In this document: positions 1-10,299 of the stretch, in pieces
Position numbering within the stretch: position 1 is the first letter of the stretch
How the letters are laid out: every line of letters begins with the position of its first letter
DNA from: Polytrichum commune
Lineage: Eukaryota; Streptophyta; Polytrichopsida; Polytrichales; Polytrichaceae
Assembly: GCA_950295325.1 (NCBI GenBank)
Contig: OX485806.1
Location: 21,080,001 to 21,144,000, forward strand
Length of the DNA stretch: 64,000 nucleotides
Reading direction: 5' to 3'
Notes under the pieces: model-generated
The model's database searches: none
What the model was told of the DNA's origin: nothing
Seen by the model: only the letters and a program-made list of their open reading frames with translations
Program-made: the position numbers and the translations under genes

Positions 1-126
1 AAATTATTCAATGAAAATCTTATATCACTTAGTCTATGTCGTACTCGATTAGAAACATAGATGAATAGGCACTACTTCATCGATCTATCATGTTGATGGG
101 AGAAAGGGACACTCCTAGAGTAAATC

Positions 127-2435
127 CTAGGTCCGATCTAAAGGGTGAGTTAAAATTCCACTCTCGAGAATTACTTTGACCTCGTTGAAGCTGAAGGTTG
201 GCGCGTGGATGAAAAGGTCTACATCAGGATTGCGATGGCAGACCTTTAAAAGAATATAGTAAACATGCTTGCAATACGAGAATTGACTCCGCCCTCGAAA
301 GTTGGTCATTGTCTTCTTGAACGCAGGGCAGGTGCAACCCGGGAGGGAACTGATGGTGATATGGTATTGTGTCACATCGGGTGGCGTCATCGAGTTTAGC
401 GCAATGATGCAGCCATGGCCAGGGTGAGGAATCATCGTGACCGAGCGGAGTTGAGCTTTGAGGGAGTCCGAAGAGCCCATGGATAGCCGCTGCTGAGGGT
501 TTGGACGGGTTGCGGTGCGCTTAACGAGCTTCCCTTCTCTCTTCCCAGGATACCTGTCCACATCTGCTGGCACCGGCACGGAGTCTAGATTTGCCGGAGA
601 CGGTGAAGTGGAAAAGAGCCTTCTAGGTGAGACTGGCACTTTCTGCGGCAGTTGGAATCCGGCCGCCTCGAGGGCCAGGATCTCACATTGCTTGAGGTTA
701 GTGCCAAGTTTCACTGGCCAAACATCCGGAATGCTTGGTCTCTCTTGTTCCGCAGAGTATTGAACAACCCATTTGCGCCTGCTACCCTTAACGCACCTAT
801 GGATATCATCTGAGCAGAAGAAAAACTTTGTGGTCTCTTTCACATTCTTCCTAGTGCTGTGCCATAGACCGGTGTACGTAGGGGCAGGGGTTGATTTTGC
901 ACCCCTTACGATTCTCTCAGTACACTTCTTTTTGGTGACAGCTCTCTGTGCCCAACAACATTTGGCAGAAGTCTTTGGCAACCGAGCGATGTGCCACTCC
1001 TTCACGTTCACCCTAGTCTCCTCGACGGCAGTGACGTGGCTGATCCGTCCCTCGGGGATGTGGGACGGGACGACATTGTCGGCATGTGGCGCCAGGGGTG
1101 CAACTTCCGGGACATTGGAATCATCCTCTTCAATAATTATGGGCATGTTAGTGGAACGAGTCCGGACAACCCTACCAGAGCCACGGGGATGTGAGAAGTT
1201 GACCTTATCAGGTCTGTGCAACTCTTCTTCTGCTCCAAGAGGTAGATCTGCTTTCCGTTTCGTGGACCCGAATACCTCTTCCCCAGCCATGCAAGGCACC
1301 CGGGTACAGAACTCTTCTGCTCCAGGCATGTCCATCATGGGGTCTTCGAGGACTAAATGATTACCCGTTTGCTTCGCCCTGCGCTCTGCCAACCTTAGCT
1401 TGAGCTCTTTCTTTGTAGGGCATGTACCGCCGACATCACCTTTCAGGAACTGGTAGTAATTGACAACCTGTAGGAAGCCTCGAACGAAGTCGTCCACGGT
1501 AGCAACATAGAGGTCGCCGCTGCTGTTTCCAGACGCTTGAAACCACTTGTTGTGTATTGATTCGGCAAGATTACATGAAGGCATTTCTGCTAGTTCTCCT
1601 TCTGTAAATTTCTGCGTGCACATAGTGGAAGCAATTATAAATTGGAGAAGAGTTGTGAAAATTACAGTGAAAGAAAAAAAAAACAACAAGTTTTGGGACA
1701 ACATACCCCGGTCATGAAGCCTCCCCATTGGCGATAACGGAAATGCCAGAATGCATACCAGAGCTCCAGTTTGTCAAGTGCATTCTCTGTCACTGCCCCG
1801 GCGAAATACCCACCATGCACGTAGCCCGTGGTACAGGTTTTCGCTTCATCCACGGTCCTCGCGGTCCTATATTGGTGGCACATCTTCTTGTGCTGCTCCC
1901 AGAGTTCTTCGGGAATGTATTTCTCGGTATACCTAACCATAGATTGGATCCAGTGAAACTGACAGGTTCTCTCCCGGTCATCCATGCGGTCCTCCTTCTT
2001 CCCGTTGCCATATATGACCCGCACTGCATTCCAATTGGCCTGGGCGTTGTCGGCCATGAAACCCTTGAAGTTGGTATCGACAACACCATCCCTCTCCATC
2101 ACAACATTGAGATTCTTCCAAAAAACGATCTGGGCATCACAGTCCTCCGATTGCATGTCACAGCTTGCAATGGTCATGACACGACAATACGTGGAGTCAT
2201 ATACATGGCATGCCATTGTGGTCCATTGTCTAATCCGTTTCACATGGTCGAACATCATCCAAGCATTCTCCAGATCTTCGCCGGGCTGCATACGCTTCAC
2301 CAAGTCTACCCCACTACCAGGCCCGACTTCCGACATCTTGAAGACAAAAACCTTGTCAAGATCAGCCCCTTGACCAGGGAATTTGTTCTCCTGAACAAAG
2401 GTGTCACCAAAAATTCCCCACCCTTCGATTTCATC
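127..2435 (-). CDS. MULE-type transposase, core and SWIM part (two exons, 5' incomplete)
   Basis: Two exons, 2435-1707 (243 codons) and 1611-127 (494 codons plus stop), join in phase across a 95 bp intron with donor GTATGT and acceptor GCACGCAG. The upstream boundary is a probable CTAG acceptor, because the reading frame closes with TAG just beyond it. Exon one carries the core, with CDMQSED and, further on, GFMADNAQANW followed by CQFHW. These match the spacing of acidic and C-x2-H residues in MULE cores; the third acidic residue was not placed. Exon two has a long low-complexity middle and near its end a SWIM finger, CTCP with CKH about 20 residues later (C-x-C...C-x-H). It should act in the nucleus as a DNA-cutting enzyme, but no intact N-terminus remains, so activity is unlikely. 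Confidence 0.7.
1612..1706 (-). other. Short intron in the MULE transposase gene
   Basis: The minus-strand donor reads GGG followed by GTATGT, and the acceptor follows a pyrimidine-rich stretch and ends in CACGCAG. Removing these 95 bp joins two open frames in phase 0 and removes the stop that otherwise ends the core frame at 1662. Inferred from sequence only. Confidence 0.65.
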
Positions 2436-3438
2436 CTAGCCCGACTGGAAAAGTTATAATGACACGTAGAAAATCCTCCCTCGGTAATTCAATAAACATC
2501 ATAAGTCAAAAACAATAAGAGTGTCACTATTTTTTTGGAAGTTTGGACATAGTCTCGGTTTTTTGGCTCTTAAAAATTCATATGAAGTCCAAAAAATGAG
2601 TTATTGGTATCCATGGATAGGTAATGAAGTCCTCTACATGAATATGCAATAATATTTCTACTGCCACAAAGTATATGGTCGCAATTCTACGCTGTTCCCT
2701 TTGAATCTGCACTTTTTCACTAGTTTTTGTAAGTTTGGACATAGTCTCGATTTTTTGGCTTTCAAAAATTCATATGAAGTCCAACAAAACTAAATGCTCC
2801 AATTAGAGACTTTGCACATCCGCATAAGTATAAGACTAATCAATGTAAATCCAAGTATTCAAACAAAGCCATAAATTGAACTTTAAATCATTCACGCCCA
2901 ACTATTACTAACAAGAGGTCAAACCCTCTTCAAGGCCAACTAGCCTTGGCTCCTAACCTTACACCCATGCACACACACGTGCTCCTATCTTGCTTCCCAC
3001 GCACCCACACTTATAACACGTGGGTGCCAAGGAGCACGAAGGAAAGAGAGGATGAATGAGGGAAGAACGAGGTCTTAAATAGTGAGTTTGAGGAGGTGAG
3101 CACCCTCAAGGCTCACGATAAGCCTTCGAGATCTCCTCCTACTTTGTAGGCTCTCATCTTATCTCCTAAGTCTTCTTCCTTCAAACGATCAACAAAGATC
3201 CTAATTCAAATATTTAACTATCCTTGGCTTTCTACCTACCACACTTTCCACCAAGGTCATGTCCTTACACTACTAAACTTATTCAATCCACTCCACACAA
3301 GCCTAATGTTTAAACTTAGCTTTCTTCAAGCTTCACTTTTTTTATATTTTTGTGATGAATAGTCATAAATCATAAAAGCATCAATTCTAATGGTCTCGAA
3401 GAATTAAAAACACATGTGAGCACCATTTTGGGCTCACA
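2436..3438 (-). repeat. Repeat or intron inside the MULE, shared with 56.7-58.65 kb
   Basis: This stretch separates the zinc-binding module from the transposase core. On the minus strand it starts with GTGAGCCC, a good donor, and ends with GGGCTAG, a plausible acceptor. Its 2870-3438 half is clearly similar to 58085-58648: both share the ACACGTGGG segment, a line of CTCACGATAAGCC type and the closing GGGCTCACA. The 2405-2460 junction, with the first transposase codons, matches 56685-56740. Between these, a block with GTTTGGACATAGTCTCG occurs twice (near 2540 and 2738). It may be a large conserved intron of the transposon family, or an element nested at this site. Confidence 0.6.
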
Positions 3439-4080
3439 TTAGGCCCATAAACTGATTCCACAGAGTTTGGTGATAGAGTCCATGACACCATACCTTCTGA
3501 GGTATCGGAAGCTCATGACCTTGTTGCGGATGTTCGGGGAAGCCATGTCCTTGCACCGGTTGAATACAGGAACAAGTTCCTCCAGAGTGAACTTCTTTGG
3601 TGGCGCGTCATCGGATTGAAGAAGATAGTTGCCAATTAGAATTTTGCTAGCCTCCAACACAACTGCATTCTTGGTAGCCTGAGGAGTCTTCTCGATCTGT
3701 TCTTCAATTAGGCCACTGATCTCAGCCTTAGTGTCTCTGTAGTCGCCCACCTTAACAGGGTGATCGTGAGTTCCAATGTGGATGCACGCTCTTGTGTGGT
3801 TGTTTTTGCCAACAACATAATAAATTTTCGCTCCACATATAGCAATACATGTTGGGGGTTCTTTACATACCTTGCAAACAAGCGTAGAGTCAGGTGGGGG
3901 CGTTTGATCCACTACAAAGGCTTGGAGGGTACAACCTTTAAACTCTGTCTCGTTGACTTCGAAAATACGAGGTCGGCGGATCAAATATTCGCACTCCTTG
4001 TTGTTGCAACGCAGGTGTCTAACGCAGGGAAGGACAAACCAAAGTCGTTTGTGATGTTGGTGGTGATGGTCTTCGTCCAC
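3439..4080 (-). pseudogene. MULE N-terminal zinc-binding module, frameshifted
   Basis: The open frame contains RHLRCNNKEC, then CKVCKEPPTC and about 30 residues later HIGTHDHPV. A Cys cluster closed by H-x3-H-x-H is typical of the WRKY/GCM1- or FLYWCH-like fingers at the N-terminus of MULE transposases. The first residues of this frame (HHH-rich) look like a shifted reading. The alternative frame over 4040-4105 gives KHYDGHVWTKTITTN and then GLSFP, which fits better upstream of the Cys cluster. That implies a frameshift near 4030. A TAG also interrupts that frame near 4125. The frame ends with TAA at the border of the following repeat. Confidence 0.6.
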
Positions 4081-4240
4081 ACATGGCCGTCGTAATGCTT
4101 GTCCATTCCCTGCATTGACTTGGCCTATGACCGTGCAGTCGTGTCACTAGTGGGTGGCAACTCAAATATGACAACACCATCGAACACAGCAGGAATGTAC
4201 TCTACTCTCTCGTGTCTAATCACTGAGTAATCTAATTTTT

Positions 4241-4954
4241 TTAGAATATTTTTTTTCCCGGCCTTCCTGCAAGTTGTTTTAACAATGGAAATATGCTAAC
4301 AGTCTCTTGGGGCAAAGGATATACTTTAGGAGCATTCCCACTAACTATAACCTGAGGCGGGGGCTTGGTGGGACTGCCCTCTTCATTTGAAGAAAGTGTA
4401 ATTACAGACTGAACTCTAACGTTTTCTACAATTGGCGTGTCGAAACCGGGCTCGAGCTTGACCTTCACATCACGTGGCAGAGGAGTTTGAATGGTGCACG
4501 TAGAGGAATTACGAGGAATGAGGATCTCAGTAGACGCAGCCATCTGAGAATTAGTGAGGCCATACACTCGGTAACTACCTGGAGGAAGACTCCAAAACAA
4601 GTTATTGTTCTCATCTCGCTGCGATACCCGACCAAGGGTGTGTGTAAGTTCTGACATGACAACATCAAAAATATCCTCGTCAACAATAATAATGTCCTCT
4701 CTGAAGCCGAACCGAATACTCAGACGTTGGGACGTCACGTAAACTAGACTGTCCTCTTGCATCCGAAAGGTAAGTGAGACTCTCACACCATCTGCATAGA
4801 GGACAACCAACCCCAAGTCTCCAATAGCAGGAATATGAGCCATGATGAGGGGAATGAGCCCTTGCGGCAAGATGGAAATATGAAAGAGGATTCTAAACAT
4901 TGTGGGCCATCTATATATTACAAATGGGCTGCCAACGACAACGACATGATCCAC
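4241..4954 (-). CDS. Open reading frame upstream of the MULE zinc module, unrecognised
   Basis: A 237-codon minus-strand frame in line with, and just upstream of, the transposase pieces. The first half is hydrophobic-rich, and the second half is Ser/Pro-rich with an acidic stretch. I recognise no domain. Its position and orientation suggest it is the 5' part of the transposon's coding region, possibly a separate exon. It could also be an accidental open frame. Confidence 0.4.
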   Translation of the reverse strand: MDHVVVVGSPFVIYRWPTMFRILFHISILPQGLIPLIMAHIPAIGDLGLVVLYADGVRVSLTFRMQEDSLVYVTSQRLSIRFGFREDIIIVDEDIFDVVMSELTHTLGRVSQRDENNNLFWSLPPGSYRVYGLTNSQMAASTEILIPRNSSTCTIQTPLPRDVKVKLEPGFDTPIVENVRVQSVITLSSNEEGSPTKPPPQVIVSGNAPKVYPLPQETVSIFPLLKQLAGRPGKKIF

Positions 4955-5371
4955 ATGATGGATGAACTCTGAACGAAAGCTTCACTAATATTTTCAATAT
5001 GGAAACAGCCGCCCTTGGGTCTAAAAGTGATGGGTAACGCTGTCACGATATATATAAGTACAGCGTGCAAGTCATGGTAGACATTCTATTCGACAAGCAA
5101 TTAAATTTGATTATTTGGCGCCGACTTAAAGCATGATTCATAACTAGGTCTAGAGATAGACTTGACGTTTCAAGACAGGAATAGAACGAATGACAAAGAC
5201 CCAATTGGGCATTAAATATAGGACTGTCCCTCGTACAAACACTTGTATAAGATCTCGTGATATTCAGCTCTTTTGTTTTAGAATCATAAGTTATGGACTC
5301 TCGAATGCCGTAAGATGTGTTCGGTTCAAGGGAGGATTTTGGGAGTGTTGGAGTAGACATACTCTGGAAGG
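4955..5371. other. No gene recognised
   Basis: Short overlapping frames on both strands, with no domain and no clear repeat. It may include the 5' end of the MULE-like element, but no terminal repeat was seen. Confidence 0.4.
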
Positions 5372-5581
5372 GTGATACTTGACATGCAAAATCATATCAA
5401 GAGAAGGAAAAAGAGAGGGAAGTTGTATTTCAGTAGCACTAAGGCATTGAAGACAAGTAGAATGGGGAGGAAGAAGGCACAACACGAAAGATACGAGACA
5501 AATGGAATTAATAAAGTTTCCCTCCCAAACGTAGAACATCTTGCCAGAAAGGTGTTCAAGGTAAGGGTCAATTTGAATTAA
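5372..5581 (+). pseudogene. Fragment with basic peptide motif, copy 1
   Basis: The 69-codon frame carries KRRKKRGKLYFSSTKALKTS followed by RM and a second basic cluster ending in RYE. The same order occurs in diverged form 850 bp downstream (6198-6503), so the motif is not random. The family is unknown to me. It could be an exon of a decayed gene or transposon. There is no start context or splice support. Confidence 0.35.
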
Positions 5582-5599
5582 AATTGAAAATGCAGTGGA

Positions 5600-6197
5600 G
5601 CAGTTACTTAAGTTAATCATGATCATATATCAATCCAAATTAGATATATTAATAACAAACATGAGGCTGGATGCCGAGTGACGTACTTATAAATACACCA
5701 GAGACCACGTAAACCATTTAGTGAATATAAGGGACACCCTAAAGTAAAGTGTTTCTTTTGGAGTGGAGGATTGAAATGGGCAAGGGAAGAGCATTAACCT
5801 TTAAGGAGAAGCTAGAATAGGTTAGTTTAGTTGGAAGAGTATCGTCAAGGTATGGCTATACAGAATATTTCTTCCAATTAGTTTAGTTTGAATTATGTAT
5901 TATCATTTGTACTATCATTTTTATTTTTATAAAACATGATATTCTTCATTTTTAGATTACTTCTGGATTATTTCTATAAATGTTATTAGACATCCGTGTT
6001 CATTATTTTAATGTTCATTTTTATGATTCCTTATATGTTTATAGCAACTTGACTGTAATAAAAACATATCGACATTATGTGAAAAAGATTATGGGATGGA
6101 ATATTAGTGTGGATGTAATACAGGCGAGACACATACATTGATAGAGTGATGTTCACATAGGAGGGAAGTGTAGAATTTGTGAAGCCGGTTCAGTTAC
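5600..6197. other. AT-rich spacer without recognised gene
   Basis: AT-rich sequence with runs such as ATTTTTATTTTT near 5920. No open frame of note, no repeat match seen elsewhere in the window. Confidence 0.4.
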
Positions 6198-6503
6198 ATG
6201 ACAGGGTCCTCGCCGATAGAGTTAGTGAAACCAAAGGCGAAGAGGAGGAGGAAGGCACTTTTCTCAAGCAGGAAGCAATTAAGGGCATCTAGGATGAGAC
6301 AACCGAAACAACGATATGATAGCTTAAACAACACAGTCAAGGCATTGGAATTCTCCCCAGACCGCACACGGTCAAGGTCTCGTATACGGAGAAGCCAGAC
6401 TCACAGTGGTGAAGACATTGCTAGCAAGGAAGCTGGAGTGGGTACGACCAGACAAGTGGAGATATCACATGATCTATCGAGAATTTGCGAGACCCAGGTA
6501 TGA
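6198..6503 (+). pseudogene. Fragment with basic peptide motif, copy 2
   Basis: The 101-codon frame contains KRRRKALFSSRKQLRASRM and then KQRYD, aligning with the copy at 5372-5581: basic run, then L-(Y)-F-S-S, then K-x-L-(K/R)-x-S-R-M, then (E/Q)RY. An Arg/Ser-rich tail follows. Function is unknown. It appears to be a diverged duplicate or a repeated exon. Confidence 0.35.
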
Positions 6504-7910
6504 ACCTCAAGTCGATGTTAACATATATGCACTAGAAATTAGGGGTTGTATTCGAGAGCTAGAAAATGCAACAAATGTGGGCCCGTCGAAGCACTCGACA
6601 TCACAATGAGACCGTCACAAGTGGAAGGGAACAAGACTGCCGCGGCAGTAGCCTACCATCGTTCCCCGCATTACAACGGACCTCTGAACTAGGCTTGCAG
6701 GGTTGCAGCCACGAATTGGAGCGGGGGAGTGACTCGAGGGAAGGGCAGTGGTCACCCCGTGGAGAGGTTTGAGGTGAGAGCCCTGGGGGATGAAATTTGA
6801 ACCTCGCAAATGACTTTAGATGGCTGGTTTAGGGTTGGCAAAGGGCTCCTTAGTGAGGTATGAGGTGAGAGCTGGATGATCCTTAGTAAGGTTCAAAGTG
6901 AGAGTTGAGGGGCAGAAATTTTGGTGACTTTGTAGGGTGGCTGGATGCTCTTAGTGTGGTTCAATGTGATAGCTTGGGGGCCAGATATGAGAGGTGATCA
7001 TATAAATTTCGGTGGCTGGATGGTCCTAGTGAGGTTCGAAGTGGAAGTCAAAGCGGGCGGTGCGGTGCGGTTCGGTTCAGTTCCTTCGTTCGTTCGTTTC
7101 CTTTCCTTTCTTTCTTTCTTCAGCTTTCTTTTTCAGTGTCCTTAGTGAGGTTAGAGGTTAGAAGTTAGAGTTGGGGCAGAAATGTGAGCTTATTATCTTA
7201 TTTTTGGTGGCTACCTAGGGTGGTTGGATGGTCCTTAGTGAGGTTAGAAGTTAGAGCTAGGGGCACTGTCGGATCCGACAGACCCCTAGGGGCAGATATG
7301 GGCACCTCGCTTTTGATTTTCGGGAGGGTCAAGGTGAGAACTGGGGGCAGAAATGTGAGGTTATTATCTGATTTTTGGTGGCTTCCTAGGGTGGCTGGAT
7401 GGTCCTTAGTGAGGCTAGAAGTTAGAGTTAGGGGCACTGTCGGATCCGACAGACCCCTAGGGGCAGATATGGGCACCTCGCTTTTGATTTTCGGGAGGGT
7501 CAAGGTCAGAACTGGGGCAAAAATATGAGGTTATTATCTGATTTTTGGTGGCTTCCTAGGGTGGCTGGATGGTCCTTAGTGAGGTTAGAAGTTAGAGCTA
7601 GGGACACTGTCGGATCCGACAGACCCCTAGGGGCAGATATGGGCACCTCGCTTTTGATTTTCGGGAGGGTCAAGGTGAGAGCTGGGGCACAAATGTGAGG
7701 TTATTATCTGATTTTTGGAGGCTTCCTAGGGTGGTTGGATGGTCCTTAGTGAGGTTAGAAGTTAGAGCTAGGGGCATTGTCGGATCCGACAGATCCCTAG
7801 GGGCAGATATGGGCACCTCGCTTTTGATTTTCGGGAGGTTGAAAGTTAGAGGTGGGGGCAAAAATATGAGGTTATTATCTGATTTTTGGTGGCTTCCTAG
7901 GGTGGCTGGA

Positions 7911-8850
7911 TTGTTGCAACCCTTGCTAGTCCCCTTAAAAATCTTGCCAAATTCCATTTCTAGCAAAGGTTACGAGTACTTACCCTTCGCATACCGCCAT
8001 GCTAATGGTTAGCTCCTCCTATCCCGGACCATATAGTTCATAGGAGGGGAACCAACCCTCCTACTTTGCTTTCGGGACTCACCCCTTAATCGGTAATCCA
8101 TTCCCAAATGTGAATTTCCATCCATGGAAGTCCAATCCCATGTTGATCATCGCGTTGCCGGAGCAACACTACAACAACCCGAACCATACTAGGCAACTAT
8201 GGCCTCACAATGGGCCAAAACCCATAGAGGCCATGCCGTTCGGCCTCGAGTGGGTGAGGCCACACCACCTCAACCAGATAAGCCTCTAGGACTCTACGAG
8301 GGGCCCCTACCCCACCGTCAACCAAGCTCTTGTCTCTCTACCAAGAGTTGGGGCCAAGTAGACATTTTCCTTTAGCCGCTGGGCCTAGAAGCCCCCACCA
8401 GCTTCAGACCATCATAACTTTCTTGTATTATTTTTGATTCCAACAACCAACCACTTCATCTTCATCTACGCTTCACGTAGATGCCGATGGACCCCTCACT
8501 TGACCTATTCAGGCAAGTATTGACGACGTTATGCCTGTTTGAACCTTGGCAGTCCCGGGAATCACTCCCTGGCACTGCTCGACCAGGGCGCTGTCCCGCG
8601 ACAGTGCCCCACTCAAATGGCCATAACTCCTAGCTCACACCTCCGATTGGGTGTTCTTCAGCTTTCTAGAATCACCACGCCATGAGCTACGCATAGCTCA
8701 TGGCCTTACCCTTGTGCCTCCTAGTCTCCGAGGGTGAGCGGCGACGTCTGTAGGCGGCGAAGTCTGTGTGAGCGGAGCGGCGAAGTATGTGAGCGGCGAA
8801 CCCATAACCCTTGCTTCAAACCCACTAGGCATCCTTAAAGAAAGAAAAAG
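7911..8850. mobile_element. Insertion in the tandem array, LTR-like text
   Basis: The 170 bp unit is interrupted after 'ggctggat', and array text resumes near 9118. The inserted sequence begins TGTTGCAACCC, is GC-richer than its surroundings, and includes phrases such as GGCCATAACTCC and a short inverted repeat CATGAGCTA...TAGCTCATG around 8682-8702, which are common in plant LTRs. No ORF, primer-binding site or target duplication could be confirmed. A partial or solo LTR is my best guess. Confidence 0.35.
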
Positions 8851-9093
8851 ACGAAGGAGAAGGAGAAGGGGAAGGGGAAGGGGAAGGGGAAGGGGAAGGG
8901 GAAGGGGAAGGGGAAGGGGAAGGGGAAGGGGAAGGGGAAGGGGAAGGGGAAGGGGAAGGGGAAGGGGAAGGGGAAGGGGAAGGGGAAGGGGAAGGGGAAG
9001 GGGAAGGGGAAGGGGAAGGGGAAGGGGAAGGGGAAGGGGAAGGGGAAGGTGGAGGTGGAGGTGGAGGTGGAGGTGAAGGTGGAGGTGGAGGTG
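8850..9093. repeat. GGGGAA hexanucleotide satellite with a GGAGGT block
   Basis: About 30 near-perfect GGGGAA units run from about 8865 to 9048, preceded by GGAGAA variants and followed by GGAGGT/GGTGGA units to 9093. In the plus strand it reads as an Arg-Gly polypeptide and in the minus strand as Leu-Pro. Neither is likely to be a gene. The length may be inexact because such arrays assemble poorly. Confidence 0.95.
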
Positions 9094-10146
9094 CGTTTTT
9101 TCAGCTTTCTTTTTCATAGTCCTTAGTAAGGTTAGAGGTGAGCGCTAAGGGGACTGTCGGATCCGACAGACCCCTAGGGGCAGATATGGGCACCTCGCTT
9201 TTGATTTTCGGGAGGTTTAGGGTGAGAGCTGGGGGCATAAATGTGAGGTTATAATCTGATTTTTGGTGGCTTCCTAGGGTGGCTGGATGGTCCTTGTGAG
9301 GTTAGAGGTGAGAGCTAGGGGCACTGTCGGATCCGACAGTCCCCTTGGGGCGGAAATGTGTACCCGAATTTTTTATTTTTGTTGGATTTTTTGGTAGGCC
9401 AGATGCTCATTTGGACAGGTATTAGTTGGGAGTTAATGCACGTTAGTGAGGGTTTAGTCATGTTTAGATGCTCTTAGTGTGGTTCGATTTGATAGCTAAA
9501 GGGGGGGGCACAAACTAGAGGTCAGATTATAGTTGAGAGAAACATGGCAGATTTGCTAGCATATTATGTGAATTCTGGTAAATTATGTGGGTGGCCGAAA
9601 GCTCCCAATGAGGCTAAGGTTAGAGGTTGGAGTCTGAAATGTGTTTGTTAGCACCTGAATATTTGTGGTTGGCTTTAGCTTGTGAGGTATGATATGGAAG
9701 CCCAGGGGCACTGTCGGATCCGACAGTCCCCTGGGGGCAGAAATGTACACCCAAAATTTGATTTTTGTTGGACTTTTTGGTAGGCCAGATGCTCATTCGG
9801 GCAGGTATTTAGTGGGGGATTGTGCACGTTAGTGAGGGTTTAGTCATGTTTAGATGCTCTTAGTGTGGTTCGAATTGATAGCTAAGGGAGGATTTAGAGG
9901 TCAGATTATATTTGAAAGAAACAGGGCATATTTGCTAGCATATAATCTGATTTCGGGTGGATTTTGGGGGTAGCCGAAAGCTTACAAGGAGGCTAAAGTT
10001 AGAAGTAGGTGGATTTTGTGGGTGGCCGAAAGCTCCCAATGAGGCTGAGGTGAGTTTGGTCGTATTATCATGTGAATATTGGGTGGCATTGTTCATCCTA
10101 TTGGTTCTTATGTTGGCAAGTAATTGATTCTCAGGAGATTGTTGAG

Positions 10147-10230
10147 ATGGTTGCGGATGGAGAGTCATTGGATGTTGGGGTTCGCATTGGCGTTGGGTCA
10201 TCCCTTAGTATAGAGGAGCATATGGAGTAA
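10147..10230 (+). other. Upstream open frame ending in TAA, in frame with the methyltransferase-like gene
   Basis: ATG at 10147 opens 27 codons that end in TAA (10228-10230), in the same frame as the first exon downstream. It could be an upstream ORF in the leader, or the real N-terminus cut by a nonsense change (CAA to TAA is a single C-to-T step). I chose the next in-frame ATG at 10300 as the start of the main model. The frame between 10231 and 10300 is open. Confidence 0.4.
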
Positions 10231-10299
10231 GGGTCTCCGTTGTCATGTGTTGAACCTACTGGGCTTACACCAGGTAGTGGCGAACCGCAGACACCCAGG

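Larger units (their letters stand above)
127..4954 (-). mobile_element. Decayed MULE-type DNA transposon
   Basis: On the minus strand the pieces lie in transposase order: an N-terminal open region (4954-4241), a zinc-binding module (4080-3439), a DDE-like core (2435-1707) and a SWIM zinc finger (1611-127). This module order (zinc-binding domain, DDE core, C-terminal SWIM finger) is known from plant MULE transposases. A stop codon and a frameshift break the N-terminal part, and a repeat of about 1 kb separates the zinc module from the core. I found no terminal inverted repeats or target duplication; the 3' side may run off the window. The copy is therefore probably inactive, although its C-terminal 737 codons remain open. 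Confidence 0.75.
6770..10050. repeat. Tandem array of about 170 bp units with a 16 bp palindrome, interrupted
   Basis: Units of 170-171 bp repeat the phrase 'ggtggctggatggtccttagtgaggttag...'. Most contain the perfect palindrome CTGTCGGATCCGACAG, at 7266, 7437, 7607, 7777 (one mismatch), 9154, 9324 and 9711. Degenerate units precede them from about 6770. Between 7911 and about 9110 the array is split by an unrelated insertion. After 9350 a longer-period repeat appears, with GGTAGGCCAGATGCTCATT at 9391 and 9780 and GGTGGCCGAAAGCT-like phrases near 9590, 9970 and 10020. The array ends just upstream of the methyltransferase-like gene. Open frames across it are repeat artefacts. Confidence 0.85.

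Noticed and set aside
7184-8012. Open frames with repeated MGTSLLIFGR-like text
   Set aside because: They follow the 170 bp tandem repeat and are open on both strands, with stops differing by unit; repeat artefacts.
8698-9117. Leu-Pro and Arg-Gly repeat proteins across the hexamer array
   Set aside because: They are translations of the GGGGAA satellite; no gene context, splice sites or conserved flanks.
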